Part shown: piece after piece, positions 42,466 to 54,849 of the stretch | Layout: each line of letters starts with the position of its first letter | Position numbering within the stretch: position 1 is the stretch's first letter | Assembly: GCA_038093975.1 (NCBI GenBank) | Contig: JBBPTG010000125.1 | Span: forward strand, 1-64,000 | DNA: 64,000 bases | Direction: 5' to 3' | DNA from: Chalciporus piperatus | Taxonomy: Eukaryota > Basidiomycota > Agaricomycetes > Boletales > Boletaceae | Translations under genes and position numbers: made by a program | The notes under the pieces: generated by a model | What the model was told of the DNA's origin: nothing | What the model saw: only the letters and a program-made list of their open reading frames with translations | Databases searched by the model: none

Positions 42466-45400
42466 TTGATGACCATGCCGGTGTTGGTCGGTGAAGAGGG
42501 CAAAGCCTTCGGGTTACGACGAAGTACGCGTGTAGCGGCAAAAGCGGTGGCAAAGCCCATTGACGCTGCAACAGTGCCAACGCCGAAGCGAACCACAAAA
42601 CTGTCTGTGCGGGAGCCCCCAGTCATGGACCCACCTATGAGGGTGGCGCCGGTAATTAAACGGGCGAAGAGGGGCCCAGTGCCCCCGCTGAAACGGAGAG
42701 AGCTGAGACCAGCGCCGAGTTCGCCAGGAGAATGTGTAATCAGTTCGTTCTGCACGGCCCACACGAACGAACGGAGGGGGGAGTAGTGGACAAAACACCT
42801 GCTCCTACCCAGAATGTTCCATCAGAAGGAGTGGACGAGGCCGTTGACATACCGCTTAAGTTCCTTGACCAGGACAACGTCCTAGGAAAGATGAAGGGAC
42901 GCTACAGCGAGGACACTTTCTTCCGTGTCATCATTGAGGATCCTATTCAGTACCGTAACTTCGACCATCGCGATGGATACGTTAGCCTTCGGACAGGAGG
43001 GCGAACCGTGGTGTGCGTACCTGACGTCACCGTTGATGGACGAAAGGCCCGGGAGCTCTTAATCTCCCAGGCACATTCTGTCTTGGCCCATCTAGGCACC
43101 GCTCGAACGCTCGCTTACCTTCGAGACTCTGTCTGGTGGAAAGATATGGTCAGGGATGTGCAACGATACTGTGAAACATGTCAGACATGTTAGCGAAGTA
43201 AACCATCAAACCAGAAGCCTTATGGACTGCTGAACCCGCTCGCGATCCCAACGCGACCTTGGGAATCGATTGGTATCGATTTCGTCGGACCGCTTCCATT
43301 ATCGAAAAATAGAGATGGCGAGTTTGACTCCATCACTGTGGTAATCGATCTCTTGACAGGCATGGTTCATATCGTGCCTAGCCGAATCAACTACTCGGCC
43401 CGGGAAGTTGCCGAACTTGTGTTTGCCGAAATCTACAAGCATCATGGCCTGCCAACCAATATTGTCAGCGATCGGGATGTTCTGTTCACCAGCACTTTCT
43501 GGACTCACTTGAGTAAGCTAGTTGGAACGACGGCCCGGATGTCGAGCGTAGTGTTTAAAAGTCCAGTTAAGTTAAGTTTTTATACCTCTTTTGACAAAAC
43601 TGTAACTGTAACTGGTTATCAATTTCGGCAAAATCAGTTTAACTGAACTGAAACTCTACATAACTGTCATATCAGTTATGGTCCAGTTTGTGACCGGTTT
43701 GTGACCGGTTTTTTGTAATAACTGGACAAAAATTAGAAAGCCCTGATTCTTAGCTTTAAAATGACCCCTGGATCATGTGATTTGGTTCAGTCCTTGTGAA
43801 GATATGCTCATTTTATTATATTCCCATGATTGTCATATGTTTTGGTGGATATAGCATTGGAAGGGAGGTCAAGTTAAGTAAAATACAAGCAAATATGTAA
43901 TCTCAGCAGTGCAAATTAACATGTGTATTTGAGTTGAGTGTGTCTCAATCAGTCATTTCATCAATTTACTTCAATATTCAGAAAGAAAGTCAAATAAGGT
44001 CGGAAAAATTTGTAAAAAATCAGGAAAAATAGTAGTAGATGACCATATATAGGTTATTATTTATAACCAGTTATAACCAGTTTGTGTACAGTTTTGTAAA
44101 ATTTTGGAAGTGACAAAACTGTAACTGAAACTGGACGTAACCAGTTACAATTTTTCACCCGGTTTCAGTTATATTTCGCTCCAGTTAAGTTAAGTTTCGG
44201 TTTTTTTCCAGTTATGTAACTGGACTTTTAAACACTAGTCGAGCGCGTACCACCCACAGTCAGACGGATCCACTGAGAGAGCCAACCGCACGGTTGGTCA
44301 GATGCTCCGCGCCTGTATCGGACCCACACAGCGGGATTGGGTAAGCCGTCTGCCCACTATCGAGTTCGTGATTAACATCGCACGATCTGAATCGACTGGG
44401 TACTCACCCTTCTTCCTGAACACGGGGCGTCAACCAAGGACGTTCGTATGGAACGACGCCGTGGCCACCGAATACCCGAGTGTGCGCGCGTTTGCTCAAC
44501 GCATGAAACAGGCTGTAATGTCAGCACATGACGCCATACTCGAGGCTCGGGTGAAACAAACCTGAAATGCTAATAAGAAGCGACAATCGAGCCCCTTTCA
44601 ATCGGGAGATCTCGCATATGTCTCGACAAAGAACCTGTCGCTGCCTAAGGGACTAGCCCGCAAACTAATCCCGAAGTATATTGGTCCCTATAAGATTATT
44701 GAAGACTTCAAGAACAACTCATTTAGGTTAGACTTACCTGCGAGAATGAAACAGCGAGGAATTCATCCCGTGTTCCACTCATCTTTGTTGAGAATTCACG
44801 ATCCAAGTGATGATCGACTGTTCCCGGGGAGACTCGAGGATCAAGTTGCCGACTTTGGTGAAATGGGACCAGAATGGGCTATCGAGCGCATAGTGACGCA
44901 CGAGGGAACGGGCGTCGACGCCTTGTTCCAGGTAAAATGGACCTCGGGGGACGAAACCTGGCTGCCACTATATCAAATTGAGACATTAGACTGTTTAGCC
45001 ACATATCTGGAACTCCTCGAGGTGAAACGGATCGAGGACTTACCACGGGGCTCTGGCCGCCCGCCGACGGACGATCCGCAGGTATATAATGGGGCATGTC
45101 GATTCCACTCCAACCCCCATCGTGCCACCCCGTGCGACTCGAAACCTACTACCTTTCCAATGGCTCGCCCTAATCCTCGTCTGCGTGGACATACGTATCC
45201 CGCTCAGACCACTCCTCGACACCGCTTGAGGCACTTTACCCGAGTGGGAGAGGACTTCGTCGTCTATGACGATGCCTTCACCAGCTCAAAGGTATACGTC
45301 ACTAAAGATCAGCTGATAAAATGCTTGGAACACAGCGCTGTGATCCGAAACCGCGCGCGCTCCCAGCCCCTTCCCGTCGAGCCTCTGGGCTACCTTACCA

Positions 45401-46348
45401 TCGCCCTAGCGTTCAATGACGAGGACCACCCCATCTATCGCTTCTCCACAACCGATCATAGTGGGCGTAGCCTGTTCAGCGAGGACTACGGAGAGCCGAC
45501 GCCGTCCGTATTCTGGGATCGGATCCCCGACGCATCGTCGACGACTCGCGAACAACGCATGGTGAACGACCTTGGTAACCACTTCACTATGCAACAGATC
45601 CGCTGGGACCGACAGAGGCTCCAGCGAGAAGAAGCGAAGGCGGAACAAAGGGCGATGAAAGCGAGAGGATGGGAGTTGGGTAATGAGAGGGGAGAAAGGA
45701 CACCTGGAGGCGGTCAGAGACGACGAGGTCGTGGTGGACGAAACCACAGGAGAGAGGCCGAAGAAGACCCACCGCGACGAGAGGCGAATGGGAGAAGCTA
45801 CCGAGTACGATGATGGAGACTGGGACATGGCGATTGATGAGTACGAGGGCGAAGACGACTCGGCGAGGACCATTAGCCCTGGCCGTGTGAGCACCTCGCA
45901 CCAGCCATCTGCTTCGAGGACCAACAATTCCATTAGTAAAGGCAGCCGGCCGGCTACTTCGACTCAGTCGGCGAACAACCTCACCTCGGCAATTACCGCC
46001 GGCTCTACCCAAACCTTCGACATTGCCCCTCATACTCCATCTATCCACTCTTCAATGTCGCATGACACTCTGTCTGAGTTCGGCGATTTAGCCCAGTTCC
46101 TCAGTGGAGCTCCTGAGCCCACTATCCTACCTCCACCTGTACCTGGTGATTCCTTCATCGAAGAGGCGCCGCTGGTCACAGCCGAAAATCTCGGATTAGA
46201 CACGACCGAGAGTACTGTTGGCCACGACGCCCCAGCTACCGGCACAGATGACGCCGTTGATGTTGGATCGTTCGAGCTCGTCGACTTCGGCACGGAAGGA
46301 CTGGCCCAAAATGGAGGAACAGGAGACATCGATATCGCTATCAACTGA
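42466..46348 (+). pseudogene. Family B Pol C-terminal half, inactivated
   Basis: Pieces in order: integrase zinc domain ('HSVLAHLGTARTLAYL', about 43078-43190), a TAG stop at 43191-43193 in 'CQTC', integrase core ('IGIDFVGPLP', 'NIVSDRDVLF'), the MITE insertion, the core end ('STERANRTVG'), a TGA near 44563, and a chromodomain-like block ('FQVKWTSGDETWLPLYQ', about 44930-44980). An extension of more than 400 residues reaches 46346. A frame change near 45800 separates the Arg/Gly-rich part from the acidic tail. The second copy shows that this tail belongs to Pol. Confidence 0.85.
43541..44245. mobile_element. hAT MITE, copy B, with 8-bp target duplication
   Basis: The element spans 43549-44237 (689 bp). 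Terminal inverted repeats begin TAGTGTTTAAAAGTCCAGTTA at both ends. The 8-bp target duplication gtcgagcg is at 43541-43548 and 44238-44245. Removing it restores the uninterrupted integrase codons seen in the other family B copy. TAGTG ends and 8-bp duplications define hAT elements. Subterminal CCAGTTA/TAACTGG motifs recur many times, as expected for transposase binding. No coding capacity. Confidence 0.92.
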
Positions 46349-46378
46349 GCGAGCTAGGGAGCTCGCTGGAGGGGGGGA

Positions 46379-46582
46379 TGTAACGGTTGGGAGTCACGCG
46401 GCCGCCCGAGTCTTAGCTGTCAGCTTACGAGGTCTTATCTTACTCATCACATCTACTCGTCGTATATAAGGACCCGCCTGTAACTTCTTCTCCTCAGTCA
46501 ATCCAGTGGGACTTACACCTGTCTGTTCTCTTGTTTGATTCTTCGTGGGACTTCATTACTGCTTCGGTAGTCTGAGGTTACA
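46379..46582 (+). repeat. 3' LTR of family B
   Basis: 204 bp with TGTAACGG...GAGGTTACA ends, preceded by a polypurine tract (ggaggggggga, about 46368-46378). It has a TATA box (gtatataagg, about 46462-46471) in the plus direction. The right border at 46582 is inside the coding end of the gene at 46556-48211. Confidence 0.8.
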
Positions 46583-48211
46583 GCCCGTATGTCTTGTAAG
46601 TGAGGTTCCCCCGGAGAATCCCGGGGTCAGCTCGGTTACTGCAAATGGCAACGTGTCAGTGCGTCCCGCCGACTGCGACGCGTTGTTGAGCGTCGCGCGA
46701 GGACGCTTGCTTGCTTGCGTAATAGACTGGGCGACCGTCCATGTTCGGGTCGTGCAAGTGAATCGATCGAACGCATCGCGAAACGTCTGAGTGATCAAAC
46801 AATTTGAACCAGCAGGAGCTGATAGATCAGCATTCCCCGATGCCTTCATCAAAAGAAATCAGCAGAACTCAATTTACAGCGAGGCCAAAACAAAAACTTA
46901 CGATCCCATTTGCCCACACTTTTAGACGCATTGGATTGAGCTCAAAATAGCTACCCGTTGTCGCGTTTTTCCAGACTCGCTTGCCTTCGAATGCTGGAAT
47001 CTTTCCTACCTGGATATTCGTTCTCTAACGCAACCATTGCAGTACTCCGTTTTTTAGCCATCTCGTCCTTACAAGGGTTTCTGAGAATACAATACACAAT
47101 ATTGGTTTGTTCACACTTACGATAAGTTCCTTTGTAGTCTTCTCATTGCGTTCTTCATCGAAGTCAAACGGGTGATCAACATGATCAGAGTGTCCAGTAT
47201 CCCAATCCTACACAACAGACATTAGGGATCATTCACGATCATCGGAAACTTACATTTTCGTCCTTTGCGGGTTTGGGTAAATGTAACCATACAACTACAT
47301 TTTCCGTCACCCGCTTTTTCGTGATTGCATCAATAAGCGCCTCGAAACCTGCATCATCGGCAATCTTCTTCCATGGTGCTGCCCGAGCTTCCTTGTCGAA
47401 CTTCCACTCGAACCTCGTCACAGGTAACAGTGCTTTGCGGCAGGGAAGGGTTTCAGCAACCTGGGATTGAAACTCGGCGAAAGAACGGGAAGTATCAAAC
47501 TTGAAGGGTCCCTTCGTAATGGATGTGGTTGTCGTGGTCGTTTTCGCAGCCTTTCCTGATCGTTTTGGCTCGGTTGTTGTCACGGTCGACCAGACCTGTA
47601 GATAGACAGTGAATACACGTGCATTTCCGTCCTTTGATGTTTCTTTTGGCTTGGGGACCGAGTTTCGGCTAGTCTTCTTCGATGGTAACTTGATCGGAGG
47701 GGGCGTGTCGGATAGGTCATCGTCGAAATCATCGTTCATAGCTCGTTTTCGCTTGCGGCCATTGAACGACTTGGGTGTCGAATGGACAAATTCGAAAGAG
47801 TCGGACAGACCTGGATTCAAACAATCGGATGAGTCAAATGTCAAGCAGTCCGTAAAATCTCACTGAGATTGCTGTTCCCACTGACGCCAACAAGCTCGAT
47901 GTCCGAGTCCGAACCTCCAAGTCCAAGCTTGACTTTGAGCTTCTAGGTGTTCGAGAAGTTGAGTATATGCACCTCCAAAGTTCACTTACCTTTTCCTCAG
48001 CTCTACCCGTGATGACCGGGGACTGTGGCAGCTCCCGAGATCGGCCGGGAGCACTTTCGTTCGAAGCCTGAGTCGTCTTGGCAGCATGGGTACTAGTAGG
48101 GCCATGTGCATCATTTTGTCTCCTACCAAGAGCAGGTAGCTTGATTTTGAGTACGTATGGTGCACTTCCTGTGTCATTCAACCCAGTCGGCTGTTTCTTT
48201 TTGTTGGCCAT
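46556..48211 (-). CDS. Unknown nuclear-type protein, C terminus in family B LTR
   Basis: Minus-strand model: exons 48211-47990, 47942-47864, 47810-47254, 47207-47121, 47009-46902, 46843-46556, giving 446 residues. Ser/Lys-rich N terminus with a basic patch ('NGRKRKRAMND'), a Thr-rich segment and a conserved-looking core with 'FEWKFDKEARAAPWKKI' and 'VVVWLHLPKP'. A Trp-containing end ('RVWKNATTGSYFELNPMRLKVWANGI') follows. No known domain is recognised. The last 8 codons and the stop come from the 204-bp LTR, so the original C terminus was lost or displaced by the insertion. The gene is pinned between two family B copies that converge on it. Confidence 0.6.
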
Positions 48212-48449
48212 GGTGTAGAGTAGTGCGTACTGTACAACCACATCTCGTTGTCGCGACATTCAATGTAGCCCTTCGACGCGGTAGTACAGAATTTCCTTTT
48301 TCGGTCACGCGCCGAAACAAAAAAAAAATCCGGATTGCCATTACATTCGCAAACCGCTGTAATGAAGTCTTTGGTCCTCGAGGTCGCAGGCTGAGTCGCT
48401 TCGCCTGCCCGACAGGGCGTGTTCGGCGTCTTGGTCTCAGCGAAGAGCT

Positions 48450-51400
48450 CGGCGATGTGGTAGTCGTCCACCTCCATGTTCCAATCGACATCGTCGATGC
48501 GTTGTCCGCTGGAGCTGCCCTTCTGTTCATCGGCCATAAGTTCCTTCCTGTTTCGGCCTCCTCTTCCTCTTCTCTGTTGACTCCCACTAGTTTTCTTCGA
48601 TCGTCCTCCTTCCCCAGCTTCCCATCCTATCGCCTTCCTGGCCCGCTGCTTAACCTTCTCAGCGTCGCGCTGTTCGCGCTGGCGATCCCATTTCAACTGC
48701 TGATTAACGAAGTGCCGTCCCAGGGCGTCGAGAGTACGACGCTCACTAGTGTCCGCGCTCGCTTCGGGAACCTGATCCCAGAACGCAGAAGGGTGAGGCT
48801 CTCCTTTTCCGCGGAAGTGACGATGACCGTCGGCGTCGATCGTAGAGAATCGATACGCGGGGTGACCCTCAGCGTTGAAGGCATGGGAAATATTGAGGTA
48901 GCCTAGCGGCTCGACAGGAAAGAGATCGGCTGGGTTACGGTTGCGGATCGCAGCGCTGTGCTGGATGCATTTGAGCAACTGATCTTTGGTGATGTAGCGC
49001 TTCACGCCGGCTATGTCGTCGTCCACGATGAAATCGTCTCCAACGGCAGTAAACCCTCGCAAGACATGCTTCGCGTGAGGGGACGACTGGTGAGTGTTGA
49101 CACGACGAGACGAGAAGTGACGAGGCATGACAGGAGATGGTGGGCACGATGTGATTCGGTGGGGTTGGCAATGGATATAACATCCGGCATTATATACCTG
49201 CGGATCGTCGGCGGGCGGTCTGCCTGCCCCACGAGGGAGGTCCTCGATTTGTCTCACATCCATAAGATGTAAGTATTCGGATAAACAGTCCAAGTGCTCA
49301 ATCTGATAGAGTGGCATCCAGGTTTCGTCGCCTGATGTCCACTTAACCTGGAACAAGGCGTCAACGCCTGTCCCTTCGTGTCTCAATATACGGTCAACCG
49401 TCCATTCAGGTCCAATCTCCCCGAAATCAGCAACTTGGTCATCTAGCCGTCCCGGAAACAATCGATCATCATTGGGTTCGTGAACTCGCAACAGGGACGA
49501 ATGAAAAACGGGGTGAATTCTGCGCTGCTTCAATCGCGCCGGCAAGTCCACCTTGTAAGAGTTGTTGCGGAAGTCCTGAACGATTTTATAGGGGCCGATG
49601 TATTTCGGGATCAGCTTCCGAGCGTGGCCCTTCGGTAGTGACAGATTCTTTGTCGAGACGTAAGCGAGATCTCCCGATTGAAAGGGGCTGATCTGTCGTT
49701 TCTTATTAGCTTGTCTCGTTTGTTTCACTCTAGCCTCTAGAATAGCATCGTGAGCAGCCATGATAGCCTGCTTCATCCGTTGCGCGAACGCTCGCACGCT
49801 AGGGTACTCGGTAGTCGACGCATCATTCCAAACGAATGTCCTAGGCTGCCGCCCGGTGTTCAAGAAGAAAGGTGAGTATCCGGTCGATTCTGACCTAGCG
49901 ATATTGATCGCGAACTCTATCGCAGGTATTCGGCTAACCCAATCTCGTTGATTAGGCGAAATGCAGGCTCGGAGCATGTGCCCGACCGTGCGATTAGCGT
50001 GCTCTGTAGATCCATCCGACTGGGGGTGATATGCACTCGACATTCGAGGGGCAGTCCCAACGAGCGAGCACAGGTGAGTCCAAAACGCGCTGGTAAACAG
50101 CACATCTCGATCACTAACTATGTTCTTAGGTAACCCGTGATGTTTGTATACCTCGGCGAAGACTAACTCGGCGATGTCTCGGGCCGAATAATTCACCCGG
50201 CTAGGTACCAAGTGAACCATCCCGCTCAACAGATCGATAATGACTGAGATAGAGTCAAACTCTCCGTCTCGGTTCTTTGACAGGGGCAACGGGCCCACGA
50301 AGTCAATCCCAATAGACTCCCAAGGTCGAGTAGGAATGGCTAGCGGGTTGAGCAACCCGTACGGCTTTTGATTGGATGGTTTGCTTCGCTTGCAGGTGGA
50401 GCACGTTTCGCAATAGCGCTGAACATCCCTCACCATATCTTTCCACCACAGTGAATCTCGAAGATACGCTAATGTCCTCGCGGTTCCGAGGTGAGCTAAC
50501 AGTGAGTGTGCTTGGGAAATAATTAGCTCCCTAGCCTTCTGTCCATCAATAATGACGTCAGGGACACATATAACTACTCGTCCTCCAGTACGAAGGCGGA
50601 AGTATCCATCTCGTTCCTCGAAGTTACGAAACTGACTTGGTTCTTCGAGGATCATTCGAAAGAAAGAGTCCTCGCCGTAGCGGCCCTTTATCTTCCCCAT
50701 GACGTCGTCCTTGTCCAGGAACGCCAAAGGTAAATCTGGTTCCGTCTCGTCCACGGAAAGACTGTCCTGCTGACGTTGAACAGAGGGGTGTCGTGTTTCA
50801 TTGCCTAATGCTCCCCCCTCCGTTCGTTCCCGTGGCCCTCTGAGAACGAACTGATTCCGAACGCGGCGAGCGAACTCGGCGCTAGTCTCAGGCCTCCCTG
50901 TTTCCGCTGGTGCCACAGGCGTCCTGCGTCGCTCTATAGCTGGCCTCGAGCTGGTTAATTTTTTGCTTTGATCCAGTCTAAAACTGGCTGCTTCAGTAGG
51001 CTTTGACACGCCAGTAGCATCTCGTCGCTGCGCTGGCGAGGGTGCCTTCGCGGCTGCCTTCTCGTATGGTTTTGCAGTCTTTCCTGTTGCCTCCCGCCCG
51101 GCCGCTCCTTCCGGAGTTCCCGATCCTCTCGTTGCGACCCGGGCACTACGGCGCAGGCCATACCCCTTGGCCTCATCCCCGACCAGTAGGGGCATCGTCA
51201 TCGCAATTGCCAGGCTAGTGCTGACGCCTTCCTCCGCTAGATGCACGTATTCCGACGAGGCACGCACCGTCCCTTTCGCATCATTCGAATACAACCGCGA
51301 CAAGGCATCGGGTAGGATGTTCTCCACACCGGGCAGGTATTGGATCTCGAAATCAAATTCCCCAATTTTTTCTATCCACCTCGCCTGCCGGCCTGACAGG

Positions 51401-51450
51401 TTCTTTTGATTGTACAGATGGATCATCAGCAAATCATAAGTTAATTGTGC
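48450..51450 (-). mobile_element. Family B chromovirus copy, both ends missing
   Basis: Starts within RNase H and ends in the acidic tail of Pol, with no LTR on either side. Left of about 48450 the sequence no longer matches the plus-strand copy, and right of about 51450 it passes into unrelated repeat-like DNA. Confidence 0.82.
48450..51450 (-). pseudogene. Family B Pol fragment: RNase H end, integrase, chromodomain, extension
   Basis: A single open frame from 51582 to 48178 covers the fragment, with unrelated codons at both ends. Visible parts: RNase H end ('LSGRQARWIEKIGEFDFEI'), zinc domain ('HSLLAHLGTARTLAYLRDS', then C-X2-C), core with D ('IGIDFVGPLP'), D ('IVSDRDVLF') and E ('DGSTEHANR'), chromodomain-like block ('FQVKWTSGDETWMPLYQI', about residue 740), and an extension of about 270 residues with 'ITKDQLLKCIQHSAAIRN' and an Arg/Gly-rich stretch. 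The frame is undamaged, so truncation is recent or the fragment is tolerated. No reverse transcriptase is present. Confidence 0.85.
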
Positions 51451-51898
51451 AGCACTGCACAGCCTCGCATGGCATGTTACACTTGTCACAGCCGTCACAC
51501 AAAGGTCCCCCCTCGTGCAGTACTGCATACCAGACATTTTGCTGTGCGGTTTAGGTAAGCTGTGCGGCTCTGCGCAGGTCAACTGCCCTGTGCAACTCTA
51601 TACAGCCCGAGCAATCCTGCATGAGTTTGTATGTCTGTAGTATGCTGGAAGTCCTATAGACTTGTGAGACTGTACTCTTGCCAGCCCACTGTGCACATTG
51701 TGTGCATTGTCGCACTTTGACTGTACAATACCCTGTATATCCTATACCCCTACATCTGTTGTCACACTGAGAAGATACGAAAACTGTATGTATTGCAAAT
51801 CATGTCAAATGATATACTACTAGTACTCGTATTCGTCCGACCCAGAACCGCCATGATCATTCTCAACCTCGTCAACACACCCGCCCATCGTAGTCGTC
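51451..51898. other. Unclassified repeat-like sequence
   Basis: About 450 bp rich in variants of tgtgca/ctgcac/ctgtgcgg, with no ORF. It abuts the broken 5' end of family B and the stop codon of the next gene. It could be a short interspersed element or the remains of another transposon; I cannot assign it. Confidence 0.4.
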
Positions 51899-54849
51899 CT
51901 ACTCATCACCCTCGTACTCACCCTCGTACTCACCCTCATCCTCGTCCTCGTCCTCATCCTCACCCTCGTGCTCACCATACTCCACTCCAATATCCTCAAC
52001 CTCACTGCCAGAATTATCGCGAGTGTCTTCATTACGGGGGGGTTTGTTACGATCAGAGAATTTATCGCGGAAGCGTTCGTCATCAGATGTATTGCGGAAG
52101 CGTTCGTTATCAGATGTGTGGCGGGAGCGTTCGTCATCAGAGGATGCGTTGTGGAGTTGCTCATCATGATCAGACCGTTCCCGGCTCGGGCGTTCACCAG
52201 CGGATCGACTACCACCACCATCACCACCTGACTCCAAATCCGAGTGCGAATCTGAGTCGGAGTCGGAGAGAACCATACCGAGCTCGCCAGCATTGTCAGC
52301 ATTGTCTCCGAGGGCTTCTGTATAGCCCTCCCTGTTGCATGTATTAAAGGACCGTTAAGTTTATTTATTCATTACTTACATTCCTTCAGACGCCCACTCG
52401 GCAAGCATGCTGGCGAGACGAGGACCTTTGGTTGCATGGTTCGCCGTTAATCGAAGATGTGCTAAGAGCTGATTGTATGAGGCCTCGAGTGCCTTGGCGT
52501 TGATCGGGGGATTGGTATCTTTGCCATTGTTCTTATATACCGTAAGTACGAAGTGGACCTATAAAGCATAGTGAGTTGGTAGTGAAAGATGAAGTCATGA
52601 GTACTTACCATTGTTGCGACTAAGGCAAGTGCCTTCTGAGGGATCGTATGCTGGAATTCGGGAAACGAGCAGAGTGCCTTCTTACACTTGGTGGAATAGA
52701 AGATCTCGTGACACACTTGTTTTAAAACAATGTGTCCGAAGTGAGGGATCTTGCCCTAAAAATATGTCAGACCCTTGAATACGGCGCGAACTCAAACCTC
52801 TTACACGTTTGTCGGGATCTCCTGCCAGGTAGAGAGAATCGTGCAGGAGCTTTGTAGCCTTTGCTTTGACGGCATCGAGACGGGCCTCTCGATTGCTGGC
52901 AGAGGGTGGCGGGTGGAGCGAGTATCCCGGAAGAACGGCAACCTGGGTGGCTTTCTTGATTATGCTGCGGAACGAATTGACATCATCGTAAAGCTGAAGG
53001 TGGTTAGTATACGTCCTCGCCCTGCAATTTAAAGGCATACTAGCATTCCCATTTCCTGCTTTCTATGACTGTGTCCTAGAATATTTGTTAGTGTGAATGA
53101 AAGCGATCGTAAGAGATAATAACCTACCACTTTCGACTAGCGACGCAGTCCTCTCGAAACGAGTGATAACACTCAAGAGTACATCATAACACTGTCCTTC
53201 TTTCGCTGAGGCAATTTTTCTACTTGCCAGGAAAGGAGTTTCGATAAAAAGCTTGCGCCGCATTTCAGCCTTGGCAACCTCTAGTAGGTTCGACCACAGA
53301 GTAGGATAGAAACCGATTTGCCATGGCTTGGCTTCGATGGTACCCTTCGGATTCTTCGAATATCTTCCACGACGACCTTCGGCATTTTTCGACGTGGCTT
53401 TCTCTGCAGGGGGGATTGCATTAGCAGCTGCGTTGTTATTGTGCTGAGGGGGTGCCACATGATTGTTTTCGACTGCTGGGGCTTGATCCATGTTGGCGGC
53501 CGGGGCTGCATGCTCTTGTGCACGAGGGACTTCGAGACCCCCCGCACCAGGAACAGCATGACGGTCAGGGGGCCGATTCGCTCGGGGCGCAGGGGCTGCA
53601 TGTTCCTGTGCATGAGGGACTTCAAAAGCATGTCCCGTACCAGATGCAGCAGCGTGGTTGCGTTGGACAGGAGCCTCGTGATTGCGTTGTCCAGCGGGCT
53701 CGTGGTTGGAAATCCGCTTTCGTTTCTCACCTCGGCCTATCTCGGGACGTATACCATCACGCACGTTCGACAGGTAGTCGGGGTTAGGGGACTTGTGACG
53801 ACGATTAGTCAAGTGGTGGCGATCAAGTATGTCGTAGTCAGTGTTGGCCTAATCATTAGGTTGAGTGTCATTCGTGGAATCTCAAAATTACTTACCTGTT
53901 CGTCGCCCCGACGTACTGCACTTCGAGGTTGAATCCCGTCCTCATAAGCCCCGTGTGAATTGGAGCGGGAGAGTGGTGGTGAGGGGAGAGCGCGAACCCG
54001 CTGGTGCATGGCATTTGGAACATGCCGCTGCTGCTGCTTTGAAGCAATGGGTGGTGGCTGGTCACGATCATCCCCTTGATCTATACAACGTCAATAACTT
54101 GGAAAGAGGTGCACACTGTTACACACCAAAATCGAGTAAGTCGTCATCAACCTCCATCGGCTGATTACGATGCACTTTCTTTGGAGCGCGTTCGTGTGAA
54201 ACACCATCACCGTCGATATCCATCCGGGAGTTTCCTCCGTTAGAGTTGGTACCGGACTTCTGCAAATCTGTTCGTTAGAGAAAAAACGATAGAGAAACTA
54301 CGTACTGGTTTGTGTTTTCGAGTGGCCGTGGTCGTTCGTGCAGCATCTCTGCTTGAAGACTTGTCGGTGGGGCGATCCCTTTCGTATTCGTCTAAAGTTT
54401 CCATGCCGACAAACTTAGGAACCGCTTGATGAGCTTGAGGCTTCAAGCCGAAACGTCCTTGTGGACCTGAAGGGGCAATTCGCTGCGAATCTGACCTGAA
54501 AGGGTCGGATTCATTGTCGTCTACTGTCGTATCCTAGTCTTACAGTGTTAGTATATGCCGTGTATGGCCTACCGCACCGAGTACTGACCTTGCTTTTCTG
54601 TTTCTCTACCTTCTTTTTCTTCCTGGGAGGGCGTGGAGTAGGCGCTCCTTGATTGACAGGTTCCTCGTCGAGTAGATCCTTGGTTCGATCAGATGGACGC
54701 TGGACTTGTTCTATGGCGAGAGCAGCCTTCTGAAGTTGTGCAACATGGCCGCCCTTCCCAGCTGTCGAACGAGTGGGACGGCTGGGACGGGAAGGTTCAG
54801 GATTGGGCGCCGCCGCGGCTGCTTTGGAAAAGCGAGTCGCTTTAGCCAT
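51899..54849 (-). CDS. DUF6532-like protein with long acidic tail
   Basis: Minus-strand model of ten exons: 54849-54589, 54533-54306, 54259-54127, 54080-53896, 53848-53128, 53075-53041, 52993-52805, 52755-52609, 52558-52380, 52331-51899, all phases consistent, 836 residues. The Pro/Lys-rich N-terminal half has repeats of the type 'EVPHAQEHAAPA'. The globular part begins 'KPWQIGFYPTLWSNLLEVAKAEMR' and continues through 'GKIPHFGHIVLKQVCHEIFY', 'FVLTVYKNNG' and 'NQLLAHL', resembling the DUF6532 domain expanded in Agaricomycetes. Its function is unknown. The last exon is an Asp/Ser/Glu/Arg tail with near-repeats 'SDDERFR', ending in a run of Glu/Asp. It may be nuclear given the basic and acidic regions. 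Similar families are often found near transposons. Confidence 0.68.

Larger units (their letters stand above)
42457..46582 (+). mobile_element. Decayed gypsy/chromovirus family B copy, 5' truncated
   Basis: Matches the opposite-strand copy at 51450-48450 from its RNase H/integrase linker through integrase, chromodomain and a long C-terminal extension, then ends with an LTR (46379-46582). The 5' part is replaced by the family A LTR at 42456. An intact hAT MITE sits in the integrase core. Confidence 0.88.
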
